The notes beneath the pieces are model-generated. The model saw nothing but the letters and a program-made list of their open reading frames with translations, made no database searches and was not told where the DNA came from. The translations under genes and the position numbers were made by a program. Positions 34,601 through 46,680 of a stretch of DNA of 64,000 bases are shown here, in pieces; position 1 is the first letter of the stretch, and each line of letters starts with the position of its first letter. The stretch is from Pholiota molesta (lineage: Eukaryota > Basidiomycota > Agaricomycetes > Agaricales > Strophariaceae): assembly GCA_014925825.1 (NCBI GenBank), contig JACGCK010000027.1:124001-188000 (forward strand). The letters are read 5' to 3'.

Positions 34601-34720
34601 TGGGTCAGGATTCTGTGCTCGATGGTAGGCGCTTTTATTGCCGGCTTGTTTTCTGGTCACTGATTCTAATTTTATCCCGATTCTGCTAGGATGCTCTTCT
34701 GTATTTTTCACCTATGAGTT
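31640..34720. repeat. Block A, copy 2
   Basis: Diverged direct copy of 2,580-6,600, in the same position relative to block U. It differs by many indels. The 3' end (34,280-34,560) is the best conserved part, including the TTCC microsatellite at 34,345-34,372. Overlapping ORFs are not conserved in frame with copy 1. From 34,720 to 35,027 only 3' flank of NLR2 is seen, resembling 10,580-10,950. Confidence 0.6.
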
Positions 34721-35027
34721 GCAAATGGGAGCGGGCCAACGGAAAAGCGAGAAACCAAGATTATTATAAATAGTCAGATATTGCCGCCGTATCGGACACT
34801 TGTTGAACTCGAGATAACAATGACAATATAACCGACTGCGCCGTAACTAGTCAAAACAGAGGATAGGATTGAAACAAGAGGAATATATCAATAAAATATT
34901 GTCTGTGGCCATGTATTACTCGGAATGTTAGGGAACATAAATAAGTATGACGGCAGAATTCTGTCAAGGCTAAAATTGAAGGGGACAAACTAGTCAGATA
35001 ATTGTCTATTTGACTATTCTCAAATAT

Positions 35028-38000
35028 TTAGCTACTGGTATGCAGAATGTTCTGTATGAGGTGACGGCCGCGGTCAATCAAAGCCTGCTTTTTACGAGTC
35101 CAAAGGGCATCAGCAAGGATCTTGCGGATTTTTGAGTGACGTGGATGAGAGGCTGGTGAAAGACGAAGACCCTCTCGATACAATGAAATTGCTTCGTCAA
35201 GGTCGCTTAATGCACCCTGCTGTCGAAAATGAATTTGAAGGGCATGGCCAAGATTGTAGAGTGATGATGACCGAGATGGATGAGTTGCTGGGAAAAGAGA
35301 AAGTGCTTCTCGACATGATGAAATTGCTTCGTCAAGGTCACTTGATGCACCCTGACGTACAACAAAACGAGTGAGAAGGGCTCTGCTAAGATTGGTGAGT
35401 GACAGTGAGCGAAGAGAATGAGGTGCTGCCTGAAGAAGAAGGGCCTCTTGAAGGAATGAAATTCCTTCATCAAGGTCACTTGATGCCCTCTGCTGTACCA
35501 AACATGTGAGTGAAAGGGCACCACCAAGATTCATGAGTAACATTGAGCTATGGGAATGATTTGCTGGAAGAAGAAAAAGCGCCTCTCGAAACAATGAAAT
35601 TGCTTCGTTAAGGTTGCTTGATCCACCCTGCTGTAGAAAACGACTGACAAAGGCTTCGCCGAGATTACTGAGTAGTAACATTGTATAATCTGGATAAAGT
35701 GCTGGCTGACGAAGGGCCTCTCGAAGGAATGAAATTCCTTCATCAAGGTCGTTCAATACACTCAGCTGGTCAAAACGAGTTCGAAGGGCATTGCCAAGAT
35801 TGTGGAGTGACTCGACGCGATTTGGATGGGGTGCTGGCCGAAGAAGAAGCGCGTCGCGATGCAATAAAATCTCTTCATTGAGGTCGCTTAATGCACCCTG
35901 CTGTCCAAAACGAATATGAAGGGCAGTGCCAAGATTGTTGAGTGACCCCGAGTGATCTAGATGGGGTGCTGGCTGAAGAAGAAGTGCCTCTCGATACAAT
36001 AAAATTCCTTCTTCAAGGTCACTTGATGCACTCTGCTGTTCAAAACGAGCGAGAAGGGCAGCACCAAGATTGCCGACCATCCCAGGGTAATGCGGATAAT
36101 TTGCTGGCAGAAGAGAAAGCACCTCTCGATGGAATGAAATTGCTTCGTCAAGGTCACTTGATGCACTCTGCTGTTTAAAACGAGTGAAAAGGGCAACGGC
36201 AAGATCCGCGAGTGACAAGGTTCGATCCAAATGGAGTTCTGGCAAAAAAGGAACAGCATGGCGGAATACAATGATTGCCTCATCCAGGTTCTGGATATCC
36301 CTACCATGTTCATACAACCTGTCGTAGGCATTTCCCAAGGCTATCCATGTCTGAACATCCATTGCCTGGAGTCGTACAGCAATCTCGAGGCAGTAGAGTT
36401 GATATAACAGAGTGGTGACATCTTCATCCCCTATCATCAGGGCTAATTTATATGGTAGCATAGATCTTGGGGTGTCATCCAGCGAGTAACACCCATGAGC
36501 ATCAAGTTGAAACCTGGCTGTGATACAAGGAAGAAATAGAGTTGCCCAGCGCCGCATATCTTGCTCAGATATCATGTCCATTGGATCGTTAATGGTAGTC
36601 ACAGTGGCCGGAGGTAGACGCGAGCTTCCATTTGAAATATGCAGAGGCCAAAACTTGATGGCATATAATTCGACACCACGAAGTTCAGAATAAGTGCAGA
36701 CCTTCCCTCGGTGCGATTGGAGAAACTCGGAGAAAACAATCTCAAGGCACCTATTTCCGACCATCGAATGAGCACTTTCGGCCCTAATAGCAACATGTCG
36801 CTCGTTATACTCCGTGGAGGTGGACTGCATGAATTCGAGGAAGGACAAATGAAATTGCTGTATTGCCGGTGGAATGATATCACTCTTGAATTCACCCCGT
36901 GTTTGAAAAGCAGCCAGCCGCCGTTGAATCTCCGCTGCCGCACGGTCGGATACTTGGCCATCCGTTTCCCATGGCAAGAGACATGCAAAATCACGAAGAG
37001 GAAGTGCTTCCTGAAGGACCATCATCGCTCCAAGGAATTCTTGAAGCTTTTCATGCATATCCTGCTTTGGGAAAAGAGTCGCTATAGCATCACGGTAGAG
37101 GCGCTCGAGTTGTTCTCCACTCCGAGCGCCCACCTTCTCTCCGGAGGACAGGATTTGGTCGAGAATCTGGTGTGGGTATTGCTGATCAAATTCATGTGAA
37201 AGCAACGAACAGACCGTAGCCGCCCAGATAAGCAGACCCTCTGCGCGAGCCGCCAACCCACTGATGGTAAGTTGATCAGGTTTTCGGCTTCTCCAATTGA
37301 TTGTCTCGAAATGATGATGAAAGTAATGCTCGACAATCTCCTGAGAGACTGGAGGAAGGGGGTATGATTCAATGGCAATTTTATCGAAGATAAGTTTGAT
37401 GGAATGGCTGGGGCGGCTTGTCAGGATAAATTTCACCGGTGATGGTGATGGAATATGCGTGAGTGCTCCAAGGAATGACTTGTGACTCGTCCATTCCTCC
37501 AGACCATCGACGACGACGACAAGCTGATAGGGATAATCCAATCGTCGGATTGGGTCGATAATATATGCCTTGAAATAATCCTGAAGAGCGCTATGGGGGG
37601 TATCAAGTTTCCTCGCCGCCTCCGCAATATCAGGGATGGCTCGTGGATGCATCCCCCCGAGCTGTCTGGCGATCATTTGAACAACTGTTTTTGCAGGTTC
37701 CTTAGTTAGATTGGTGAGGAAGACACTCCCAGAAAGGCGGTGGTCCTCCTTGAGAAGGTGGGCCAGCTGCTGGGCTACTATCGATTTCCCTAATCCGGCG
37801 GCACCATGGATCCAGAGGATCGCTTCATTGGATCGATCTATCCAGCTGGAAACATCTCCTAGCACATCGTCGCGGCTCCCGCTAAGGCATTCAGCGAGAT
37901 CATGGTGCGGATGTTTCGGAAGGTCGTTCAGAGCCGTGTCGTCTGATTTATTTCTTAATTCAATTTTGCTGTTCGGTCAAGGATTTGAGACATACCTAAT

Positions 38001-39509
38001 TTCCTGCTGAGATCCTTGATGTCCAGCTGTATATTTATATGACTCTCCGCCTAAATGCTATTTAGTACAAGGCTTCCACATTAAATCAGTTAACCAACCT
38101 GGAATAATTCAATCGCAATATTCAGCTTTGTTCGTATCCCTTGGAGGTCATTCTTCTGCGTGGTGTTTTGGAGATAGCGCCGAAACGAATTAAGGCCACT
38201 CAATTCCTCGCAATCCTTGGCTATGCCTCCCAGTTTCCTATTTAATGATTAAATTGCAGTCTGCAAATACAAGTAATAATACCCACTTTGTAAAAATTTT
38301 CAGCGCCTGTTGGAGCTTCGGGACTTCCGTTGTGGAATCGGAGCAGATCACGACACAGGACACGACGAAGTCTCCAGCGGTAGCCGCAATCTGTCTCATC
38401 TCATCGTAATTTGAGCGCGTTTGCTAGGAATCGTTCCGTGAATTATAGAAAGTGGAAGATATTATGAGGACATACTGCGATGACGTTCAACAGATTGACC
38501 ACCCCTCCGATGGCTGCTTGCACTCCGGCCACCGGTATCACAGCGCTGGCGTCCTTTGCGATGCTGACGACAGTAATACTTCCACCAATGGCTGCAGTTA
38601 GCACCTTGGATAGCCGTTCAGACGTCCCAGAGTCACGATTCAGCGCGAGTTGTGGGTATGCGGACTGAGCGGTGTGAGACTGAGTGCGGTATAAATGGAA
38701 GAAAACAGACCTTGATTTTGGCCATTTCATCCTCCACCATGCGTGTCAATGCGTCCACCGACAACCCATTGCTTTCGAGTTTGATCTTTGCAACCGTCCT
38801 AATGATGATGGAAGGAAGTGTCTTAAGAATAGCAAGCATAGATTTTTTGAAGAAAAAAAAACATGATATCCTTACTTGATGAATTCCGTTATTGCCTCTG
38901 TGGCTTTCGCAGGATGGGCCTCGGTAGCAGATGCAAGTTGGATGCTGAACTTGGCACAGGTCTCGAGGACATTCGTCAGCTGCACAATAAAATCGTCAGA
39001 GATTGATATGCATAATGTATGGATGGCATTACCTGATCCTCCGTATCCTTGTCGTCGATTTCAGCAATGAGACGAATGAGCCTTTTGAGCTCGGGATTTT
39101 CGGCCATGATATAGGCAATCGAGAGCACGGCAATGTCTTTCTCAAACATTTTGCTCTTCACGAACGCCTTCTGCGGAACGATTTGAGGGGGAGGCGTATC
39201 TGGTGCATTCGGTGATGTTGTCGTTACATTGTCGCCGGAGGATTGTGAAGGTATCTGGGTCGGAGGAGGCGGGGATGCATTTAGTGCATTGAGCGCCGTT
39301 GGCACTATGTCGTCGTTGGATGACTGTGGTGGTATAGGAATCGAAGGAGGAGGTAGTTGGGGAGTCTTGGGTCGGAAAATCGACATTAATTTATCCCTTT
39401 TACGAGCCGATGTTGTGGCCACTACGCTGTTGGGAAACTCCGGCGGTTGGGCAGTCGTAGGTCGAAAAAAGGATTTGAATTGATGAGTCGACGTCGATTG
39501 GGATGCCAT
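35028..39509 (-). CDS. NLR2: MLKL-like/NACHT/TPR receptor, apparently intact
   Basis: Paralogue of NLR1 with the same exons. Exon 1 begins at ATG 39,509 (MASQSTSTHQFKSFFR) and is Pro-rich. Small exons down to about 38,000 encode a helical domain with VVSIAKDASAVIPVAG and QTRSNYDEMRQIAATAG, then the brace. This layout resembles MLKL/HeLo-type four-helix domains, which permeabilise membranes in fungal cell death; that link is inference. The last exon opens upstream of 37,865. It has Walker A GAAGLGKSIV, VVVVDGLEEW, TSRPSHS and about nine 45-residue TPRs, ending in a basic tail. No stop or frameshift appears in any exon I could trace. Orientation and flanks match NLR1 and NLR3, indicating tandem duplication. 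The substrate or elicitor is unknown. Confidence 0.8.
35100..36240 (-). repeat. NLR2 TPR array, 135-bp period
   Basis: About nine units of 45 residues, more diverged from one another than in NLR1 or NLR3, with single-residue insertions (for example SLTCLVQQ). The last unit is partly degraded (ADALWTRKKQALID). Confidence 0.8.
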
Positions 39510-40040
39510 TGCTTTACGATTTGGAAGGCGCGATGAAAGAATAGAGGAGAGTGCAACAACAGATCTAGAACGGCTGTGTAAACGGGTGCACCGCAGTCTA
39601 TTTCCGCCTCATGGGAAAATGCTGAACACTGGCTGTGTTGCCGTACACATGTGTCGAAGACAAGCTTGATGTCCGCTGAGCTCGGAGAGACTCCACATGT
39701 GCTCAATTGCAGAGCATCCTCCTCCGAGTCGACGTCCGGTTTTATCGAAAGTCCAAATAAGTAGTATATATCTGCGTCGTGTATGTGATCACTGTTGTGG
39801 CGACCGTGACGTCCACCATTGGTCCAGGAGGATAGATGTCGATCATATCGCAGAGGAGAGGGTACATTGGATAATCCAAGTAGGACAGACGGAATACGAT
39901 AAGTAGTAGGGTCGCGTTGAAAGTCTTGAAATGAAATGAATGCCATTGCGAAGCGCATCGACGCGCATAATCACGTGCGCAATATGACGTATCACCTTGC
40001 TGAAAGCAATGGTCCCCCACTGTCGAAATTCACTATATAT
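39510..40040 (-). promoter_or_regulatory. NLR2 5' flank, with empty LINE site
   Basis: The stretch matches 20,760-21,150 and lacks the LINE: at 39,545-39,565 the receptor-proximal sequence passes directly into the upstream sequence. A minus-strand reading frame runs through it but is not conserved as coding in the NLR1 copy. Confidence 0.65.
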
Positions 40041-40120
40041 GGATAGATGTTAAGAAATCATAAATATTTACCTGTGCATGGATTGGCAAGCATAAGCAAA
40101 CAATGCATTCCCTATCGACT

Positions 40121-41330
40121 CACCTAAGGTTCCCACAGTAGCCGGCTTATTAGCGGGTTAGATCAGTACTCTACAAACCTGCTAATAAGCAGCTAAAGTC
40201 CATTTTCCCTTACCCGTCGAGAGTCCTGTCGTTAATTATTGGACTTAGCTGCAAGACACGCTCGTCGACCATTCCCACACCTCCGGCTACATGCCAACAT
40301 GCCTTTCTAGGCTCCCGGCGTCATCGCGGCATGGGCGCATTGCCTATTTAGGCTGCGCGCACCGCTGCTCGATGTCTCCCGCCCTCCCGGATGGTAGGAT
40401 AGAGAATGGGCCCTAGCTCAGTCAGATCACCTCCATTCCTTGCGATTTTTGGCACATAGATAGATATATTATATATGAGCGTGTATATAGTATTTTAAAT
40501 GGTATATATTAGGATTTAACTGCCAAAAAAGCGGCTTCTCATAATGGGGGAGGAGGAGCAGTGATAGGTATAGGTCTTAACACTTATGGGGCATGTTTAT
40601 CAAGGGAGGACAATGTATATACTAATGCATACTCTTATATGAGTGATTATACAAAGCTATAGGCCTCCAGGTAGTGCTGGAAGTGACCTTATGAGGAGAT
40701 CTATGGGGAAAGTGAGATAGGACATTGAAAAGATATGTTGTAATGCCCTTCCTGCCTATATAATTGTTTCACAGTCTGTAGGATACCTATTCTATCTTAA
40801 ATACATAGCTAGAGAGGCATAGATAGATTATGTTACCTTCTATAAAGGCATCTACCTGGGCACATATGGGCATATATCTAAGTACCAGGGAGGGAGAGCT
40901 ACCTAATCTCTTTGGATTATAGCTCTCCTAAATGATAATTACGCATTCCTTGCTCGATAATTGAGCTGGAATAAGTGGAACATATAGATATGGGTACCTG
41001 AGGGGACTATGCATGCAGGTACATGTTTCTATGGTCTAAAAAATTATTTCTGGAGGTATAACAGCTCTACATGGTACTATACAATATACAGATGGATTAT
41101 TCAACGTTTAATGGGTACCCTACAATGTTTATTGGATGGTAAAGTGGTGAAGGATGTCAGACACGCATAAATGACGTATTCTGCCTATAGCATAACGGGG
41201 GAAAGGTCTAAAATTGCGATACCTTAGGGCATAATAGCCCTAGTCATTACCTACAAAATGAGATACGCCGGAAGGAAATCGGGGCAGTGGTTGGCAGGAT
41301 ATGGCGAAATTAATAGCTGGAACATCGAAT
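40121..41330. repeat. Left arm of the fold-back element
   Basis: Inverted copy of 41,380-42,593 with scattered substitutions and small indels. Its minus strand near 41,290-41,130 retains the peptide present in the right arm, but with stops. Confidence 0.85.
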
Positions 41331-41379
41331 TAGATCACGGCCACTTGAGCCACAGTTATGCGCCTATATTTGGATCTTC

Positions 41380-42593
41380 CTAAAAAGATGTCTTATCAGC
41401 TTAATTCACTATAGCACCTCAACCCATGGCCCAATTTCCTTCCGGCATACCTCGTTTTGTAGATAATGATGAGAGCTATTATACCCTGAAGTATCGTGAT
41501 TTTAGACGGTTCCCCCGCTATGTTATAGGCAGAATACGTCATTTATGCGTGCCAGACATCCTTCACTACTTTACCATCCATTTAACATTATAGGGTACCA
41601 ATTAAACGTTCCAAAATCAATCTGTGTATCGTATAGTACCACGTAGCGCTATTATACCTCCAGAAATAATTTTTTAGACCATAGATACATGTACCTGCAT
41701 GCATAGGCCCCTTAGGTGGTCATATCTATATGTTCCACTCCTTCTAGCTCTATCATCGAGCAAGAAACGGGTAAATATCATCTAGGAGAGCTATAATAAA
41801 AAGAGATTAGGTTGCCCTCTCTCCTTGGTACTCAGATATATGCCCATTTGTTCCCAGCTAGATGCCTTTATAGACGGTGATATACTCTATCTATGGCTCT
41901 CTAGCTATATATCCAAGATAACATAGCTATCCTACATACTATACAACGATTATATAGGCAAGAAGGGCATTGCAAAGTATCTTTTCAATGTCATATTTCA
42001 CTTTCCCTATGGATCTCCTCATAAGGTTGCTTCCATCACTAATTTAAGGCCTATAGCTTCGCATAATCACTCATATAGCTGTATGTATTAGTATATATGT
42101 TGTCCTTTCTCAATAGACATGACCATAGAGGGTTAAGACCTATACCCATCACTGCTCCTCCTCCTGCTCTATGAGAAACCGCTTTTTTGGCAGTTAAATC
42201 CTAATATATACCATTTAAAATACTAGGTACAAGCTCAGACATACTATATCTATCCATATGCCGAAAATCGAAAGGAGCGGAGGGGAACTGACTGAGCTAG
42301 AGCCCATTCTCTATCCTATCATCCAGGAGGGCGGGAGGCATCAGGCGGCGGTGCGCGCAGCCTAAATAGGCAATGCACCCATGCCGCAATGACACCGGGA
42401 GCCTAAAAAGGCATGTTGGCACATAGCCGGAGGTGTGGGAATGGCCGACGAGGGTGTCTTGCAGCTACGTCGAAGAATTAACGAAGGAATTCTTCACGGG
42501 TAAGGGAAAACGGACTTTTAGCTGCTTATTAGTTGGTTTGTAGTGTACTGATCTAACCCGCTAATAAGCCGGTTACTGTGGGAACCTTAGGTG
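41380..42593. repeat. Right arm of the fold-back element
   Basis: Inverted copy of 40,121-41,330. It contains a short open frame at 41,426-41,593. Confidence 0.85.
41426..41593 (+). CDS. 55-aa ORF inside the fold-back element
   Basis: The ORF starts at ATG 41,426 and ends TAG 41,591-41,593. It is aromatic and basic (FPSGIPRFVDND, YRDFRRFPRYVIG, RIRHLC). The left arm keeps most of the same peptide on the minus strand but with stop codons, so the two arms descend from one partly coding sequence. I do not recognise it. It may be a transposase fragment, a captured gene piece, or chance. Confidence 0.3.
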   Translation: MAQFPSGIPRFVDNDESYYTLKYRDFRRFPRYVIGRIRHLCVPDILHYFTIHLTL

Positions 42594-42919
42594 ATCGACT
42601 TGTGAAAATGTTGAGAAATCGTAAATATTTACTTGAACATGGAATGGCAAGCACGGGCAAACAATGCATTCCCTATCGACTTGTGAAAATGTTGAGAAAT
42701 CGTAAATATTTACCTGAGCATGAATTGCCAAGCACGAGCACACAATGCCTTCCCTATCGACTTGCGAAAATGTTGAGAAATCGTAAATATTTACCTGGGT
42801 ACAGACTAACAAGTACGAGCTCCGGTTCACTTGCACGGTAATCAAAACGTACGAGCTAACACTTCTTCATTTATCGACATATGACAATGTTGAGAAATTC
42901 AGAAATGTTTTGCTAAACA

Positions 42920-43320
42920 CAATTCAATGAGCAAGCATATCTATGACCCAAGAATGATAGTAGCCAACAGACATTAGAGAATAATATGTACGACAATATT
43001 AGATGGTCTGGTATGTCCGCAATTTCTTGTATGTTTGCTTTTTTTTTTTGTTTTTTTGCGTAAGTGCTGATTTGTCTCCTAGCGATTTGGTTCACGCTCT
43101 ATGTGCCACATCTTGAACATCCCACATCAACCAGCTTCCGTATTCTATACATCCCATCGCATAGCTGTAACATTCTTACCGTATCTTGACTTCTTGCTGC
43201 CCTGTACATAAAATATACCATCTCATAGATAATTGTAACATACCATTATATATCGTATTCTTGCCGCCAATTGTTCTATATTCTACTCTCTCTGAAGTTG
43301 TGCATAGAGTCATGTAATAC
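42920..43320. other. Intergenic, AT-rich
   Basis: No gene is seen. A poly-T run lies near 43,040-43,058. Confidence 0.5.
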
Positions 43321-43475
43321 TACTGTACCATTTCGACCACATGTTCAGTAACGCGTAACGGCCAAAAAAAAACGGAGGGCTTTAAAAATTGCCTTAAATC
43401 AAAAGAAAATTTATGAGCTTTCTCGGTGAGCAAATTTTTCTGAATTAATGAACATGTGGTCGAAATGGTACAGTA
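43321..43475. mobile_element. 155-bp MITE with perfect 27-bp inverted ends
   Basis: The 27 bp at 43,321-43,347 (starting TACTGTACCATTTCGACC) are the exact reverse complement of 43,449-43,475. Both ends begin with TA, consistent with a TA target duplication as in Tc1/mariner-pogo elements. The interior is AT-rich and non-coding. The perfect ends suggest a fairly recent insertion. Confidence 0.85.
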
Positions 43476-43699
43476 CTCATACTTAATCCTAAGTATACTT
43501 AATGATGTCTACAACAACGGTGCATTGATTTGATGTCGCAATATGACAGTTAAAATTACATAATCTTCTTCAGCAAGGTGTTGAGGAGACCGAAGGTCGA
43601 CCTTTTATTCTTATTTCTTTCGAGGCCATACAAGCAACTATGGATTTCTCTTGCTCACCCCCTTTCTATTTTCTTCCCATCTACATTTTGTTGCAGTAA

Positions 43700-46680
43700 C
43701 TTTTATAGATCGTCGTCGAACTCCTCCCGATATTCTAGGAAAGGCTTCTGTATTATCAATCTGAGCGCGGAGTCTGACTGTAAGTATTGCTTGCTTGATC
43801 CCTACGGAAGAGCAAATATCCCTGTCGGATTACACCGAATTAGCCATCGCCTTGCAGACTACTACAGGCCGGCTATTACATACGCTTTCCGTGGTCTCGC
43901 GCACATGAAAACACCCTTGCTATGGGGACTCACCCCGAACTCCCTCCAAAATCAGCGTGTTTCCAACCCCAGACGTCGAGGACGCTGCCAGCTACCCACA
44001 TTAATCGTCCGGACAGCGAAAACGTACTCGAATACACACGCGCTGGAGTCCTTGGCTGCGCGGTGGTGCAGGAGCGTCTGAAGATGCATGTCGACCTCTG
44101 TTCATCGATGCCGTCGTAGGAAGATCGAAAAATCCTTACGAGGTTTTTTGGAGGACGATCAGGAACAGAGGAAGACCGTCGAGGCTGCTAGGGAACCTGC
44201 AGGCGACATCGAGGAGCTGGGAAGAATGCTCGAGCGTGCAGGGGTTTGCTGCCCTCCTCGACGCTGTTGAGCCCACCGCTGACGCCGAGAACATCCAATG
44301 CTCCAGATTCGTCGCTGGGCATCAGGTGGCGAAAATCTTGAGGACGACAAGTTTGGTGGGGATGGACAAAGTAATGAGGTTGAGACTGAGAATGAAGAAA
44401 AGGATGTTGTGAAGAGAGATGCGCCTCGAGGAAATGCGTACGTTGTATAATAAAAGCTTTTACTTGCTTTCGTGAATTAGTTTCACTGAATGGAGTTAAA
44501 CTTTTGGAGGTCATTGCCCAGTATCACACGGGTACGATGAGAGACTTCGACAGAGAGACCGGAGTTTCGACATCATGCTTATGCGCTTTATATTTCGGTG
44601 CCATCGCTATACCTAAATTTCTAAAATCTTGGGCAGAATGAGTATAACCAAGTAAGAGAAAAAGATATGAACTTACAACTTCAAGTCCCGCTAGCTTGTC
44701 CAAACAGCCGGCCAGGATTTTATAGGCATATCCTCCGAGGATCCTTCGATGACAGCGAAAGGAATGGATTCATTAACTTAGCGAATGTCGGCGCTGGGCA
44801 TGTAATAAATCATCATAGGGTTAACATGACGCGGACGACGTGGCCAACATCACGCTTGAACGAATAGATGCAGAGGACGTGGCGTCCAGTGGCACCGAGC
44901 ACAGTCGATTCATCCATGGCATGCACAGCGGTTCAGGAGTAGGTGCGCAAGGAAGAATAGTAACGCGTCAGGCCACAACGCGACGGTACCATCCACGGGC
45001 ATCGTCGTTGTCATTATTGTGCGGCGGCCAATGCGGAGGGCGGAACCGACCAATGAGGGGGAGAACCATCCTCGAAAAAGCGGAGGAGGCTCGCGTTGGG
45101 GTTCGTCGTCAAGGTAGACGCAGAGCGGATGGCGCTGACGCCGCAGGCAAGCGAGAACTGGCGGAGCTCCTCTCTCCTCGACCTCGCCGTCATCTTCACC
45201 CTCGGTAGAAAGTGGACGACCCACTCGCAAGCAGAAGCAATGGGGTCTCTGCATCGTCATGCCGTCGATATTATCGCGCCGCCCACATGTGGCCGTCCAT
45301 GCGCGTCATGAAGCAGGCTCTCGCCGCCGCTGAGATTCCCGCGGAAGCGAGTGTCAGGGCGGCTGCAACCTGTGGCGTTCGGAGGAGGTGAGCTAGGGCA
45401 GCTGGGCGGAAGCGGACGGTGGATCGGCAGGGTCGATACACAAAGATAGTGGGCCGTGGCGAGGTGGGTAAACGAAGGCGCAGGTGATTATCGGCCAGCC
45501 AGCGAGCTCCGAGTTCGTTCTTCGTTGTGGGTGGCCGAGAGTGCGGTGGGCGAACGAGCGAACGAGCTCATCAGGCGGCTGGAGAGGTGGTGACAGGGTT
45601 GGTCCACCATTGGGGAACGCACACGGCAGGCAGTATTGATTTGTCCGTCACCCGTCGGCCTATATTCTATCCATCACCTCGCCGACCTTCGACCGGTTCG
45701 CCTACCATCGGCCTATCCATCATTGGCGGCCGTCTGTTCCAATCTACCATCTCGTCCGTCGCTTTCGTTGAGCTGCCTGGCCTCCTGCTCATCGTCTGCA
45801 TTCGTTTGTGCTCGAGGCGAGATGCTAAGGATGCGGGTGCCAAGGGCCTAGCGGGGCAGCTGGGCGGCGGTAAATGCGGTGGGCGAGTAAACGCAGTCAG
45901 CTCCGAGAGGTAGTGGCGCATGCAGCATGTATCGCACATCGCCACATCGCCATTGTGCAAGAGGGCTGCGGGAGGTTGGCAATGGATGTTGGCGAGGGCG
46001 ATGATGGAAGTGCGAGACGAACGAAATAGACAACTGGTCTCGTTGGTTAGAATCGAACGCAGAGGGTTGGGTAAGTTGGATAGAGAGTCGGGACGAGTTG
46101 CTAGGATGTAGGTACCAGCGCGAATTGAGGACGATGCAGATGGGACGCGTTAACACTTGCGTGCTGGCGTCGTTGTCGGGAGCGAAGGCGGCGCATGGCA
46201 ATGCATAGTAGTCTATTCCGTGCCTCGTATTGAGGAATTTGCGGGACCTCTGTGCTGTCGTGGAGTAGGGTGGTGTGCGGGAGATGGTTAGAGACAAAGG
46301 CTAGATTAGACAAGACCAAATCAGATACTCTCACGGCAACTCTGCTTCCTTCGCATCGCATCTAACCTTCCTCTCTTGGTAGCAGCTTCCGACCTCCATC
46401 TGTACTGGGCTGGACTTCGCTTTTGACTATGAACAATGTACTCGCCATCCGCCTCCGCCGGACTATGCCATCGGGGTGACTACAGGCGCCAACGAACTGG
46501 ACTGACGTCCGGACTCCGGAGTTGCAGCGCTGCGTGCCAATTCCTCACAGCGGCTATGAAAACTTGCAAGCTTGCTGGACATTTCTGTCCCGAAGGCTAA
46601 ATCACGACAGATTCGTCGTGGTATCTTGGCCCTATTTATCTCGAGCAGCCGTCCCTACTTACGGAGGCTTTGGTGGGATC
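43700..46680. repeat. Blocks C and B, copy 2, with gene relic copy 3 of 3
   Basis: 43,715-44,690 matches 21,230-22,230, and 44,730-46,680 matches 8,040-9,760. The relic at 43,970-44,600 is the best of the three: plus-strand THINRPDSENVLEY, GVLGCAVVQERLKMH and TVEAAREPAGDIEELG appear in neighbouring frames. Stops and shifts still break it. No intact gene is seen. Confidence 0.55.

Larger units (their letters stand above)
40121..42593. mobile_element. 2.47-kb fold-back (palindromic) transposable element
   Basis: The left end CACCTAAGGTTCCCACAGTA and the right end are inverted repeats. The complementarity continues inward for about 1.2 kb per arm, so nearly the whole element is one imperfect palindrome centred near 41,357, with a poorly matching core of roughly 50-80 bp. 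The 7-bp sequence ATCGACT flanks both ends (40,114-40,120 and 42,594-42,600). Removing one copy plus the element restores the minisatellite, so this is a true insertion. Outer parts are GC-rich and inner parts AT-rich. No transposase is present, so movement would need one in trans. Target length and very long terminal repeats recall non-autonomous MULE-like or Foldback elements, but the superfamily is open. Confidence 0.9.
40040..42920. repeat. 81-bp minisatellite interrupted by fold-back element
   Basis: One unit lies at about 40,040-40,120. Three units follow at 42,594-42,840 (unit starts at 42,597, 42,678 and 42,759), and a worn unit at about 42,870-42,920. The period is exactly 81 bp, so both strands stay open as 27-residue repeats (for example LVKMLRNRKYLPEH). 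The large palindrome sits between unit 1 and unit 2. Confidence 0.8.

Noticed and set aside
39422..39958. Minus-strand 178-aa ORF upstream of NLR2
   Set aside because: It overlaps NLR2 exon 1 in another frame and is not conserved as coding in the NLR1 flank; read as 5' flank.
40121..42593. Palindrome as a telomere- or virus-derived hairpin
   Set aside because: The 7-bp target duplication and clean restoration of the minisatellite indicate transposition.
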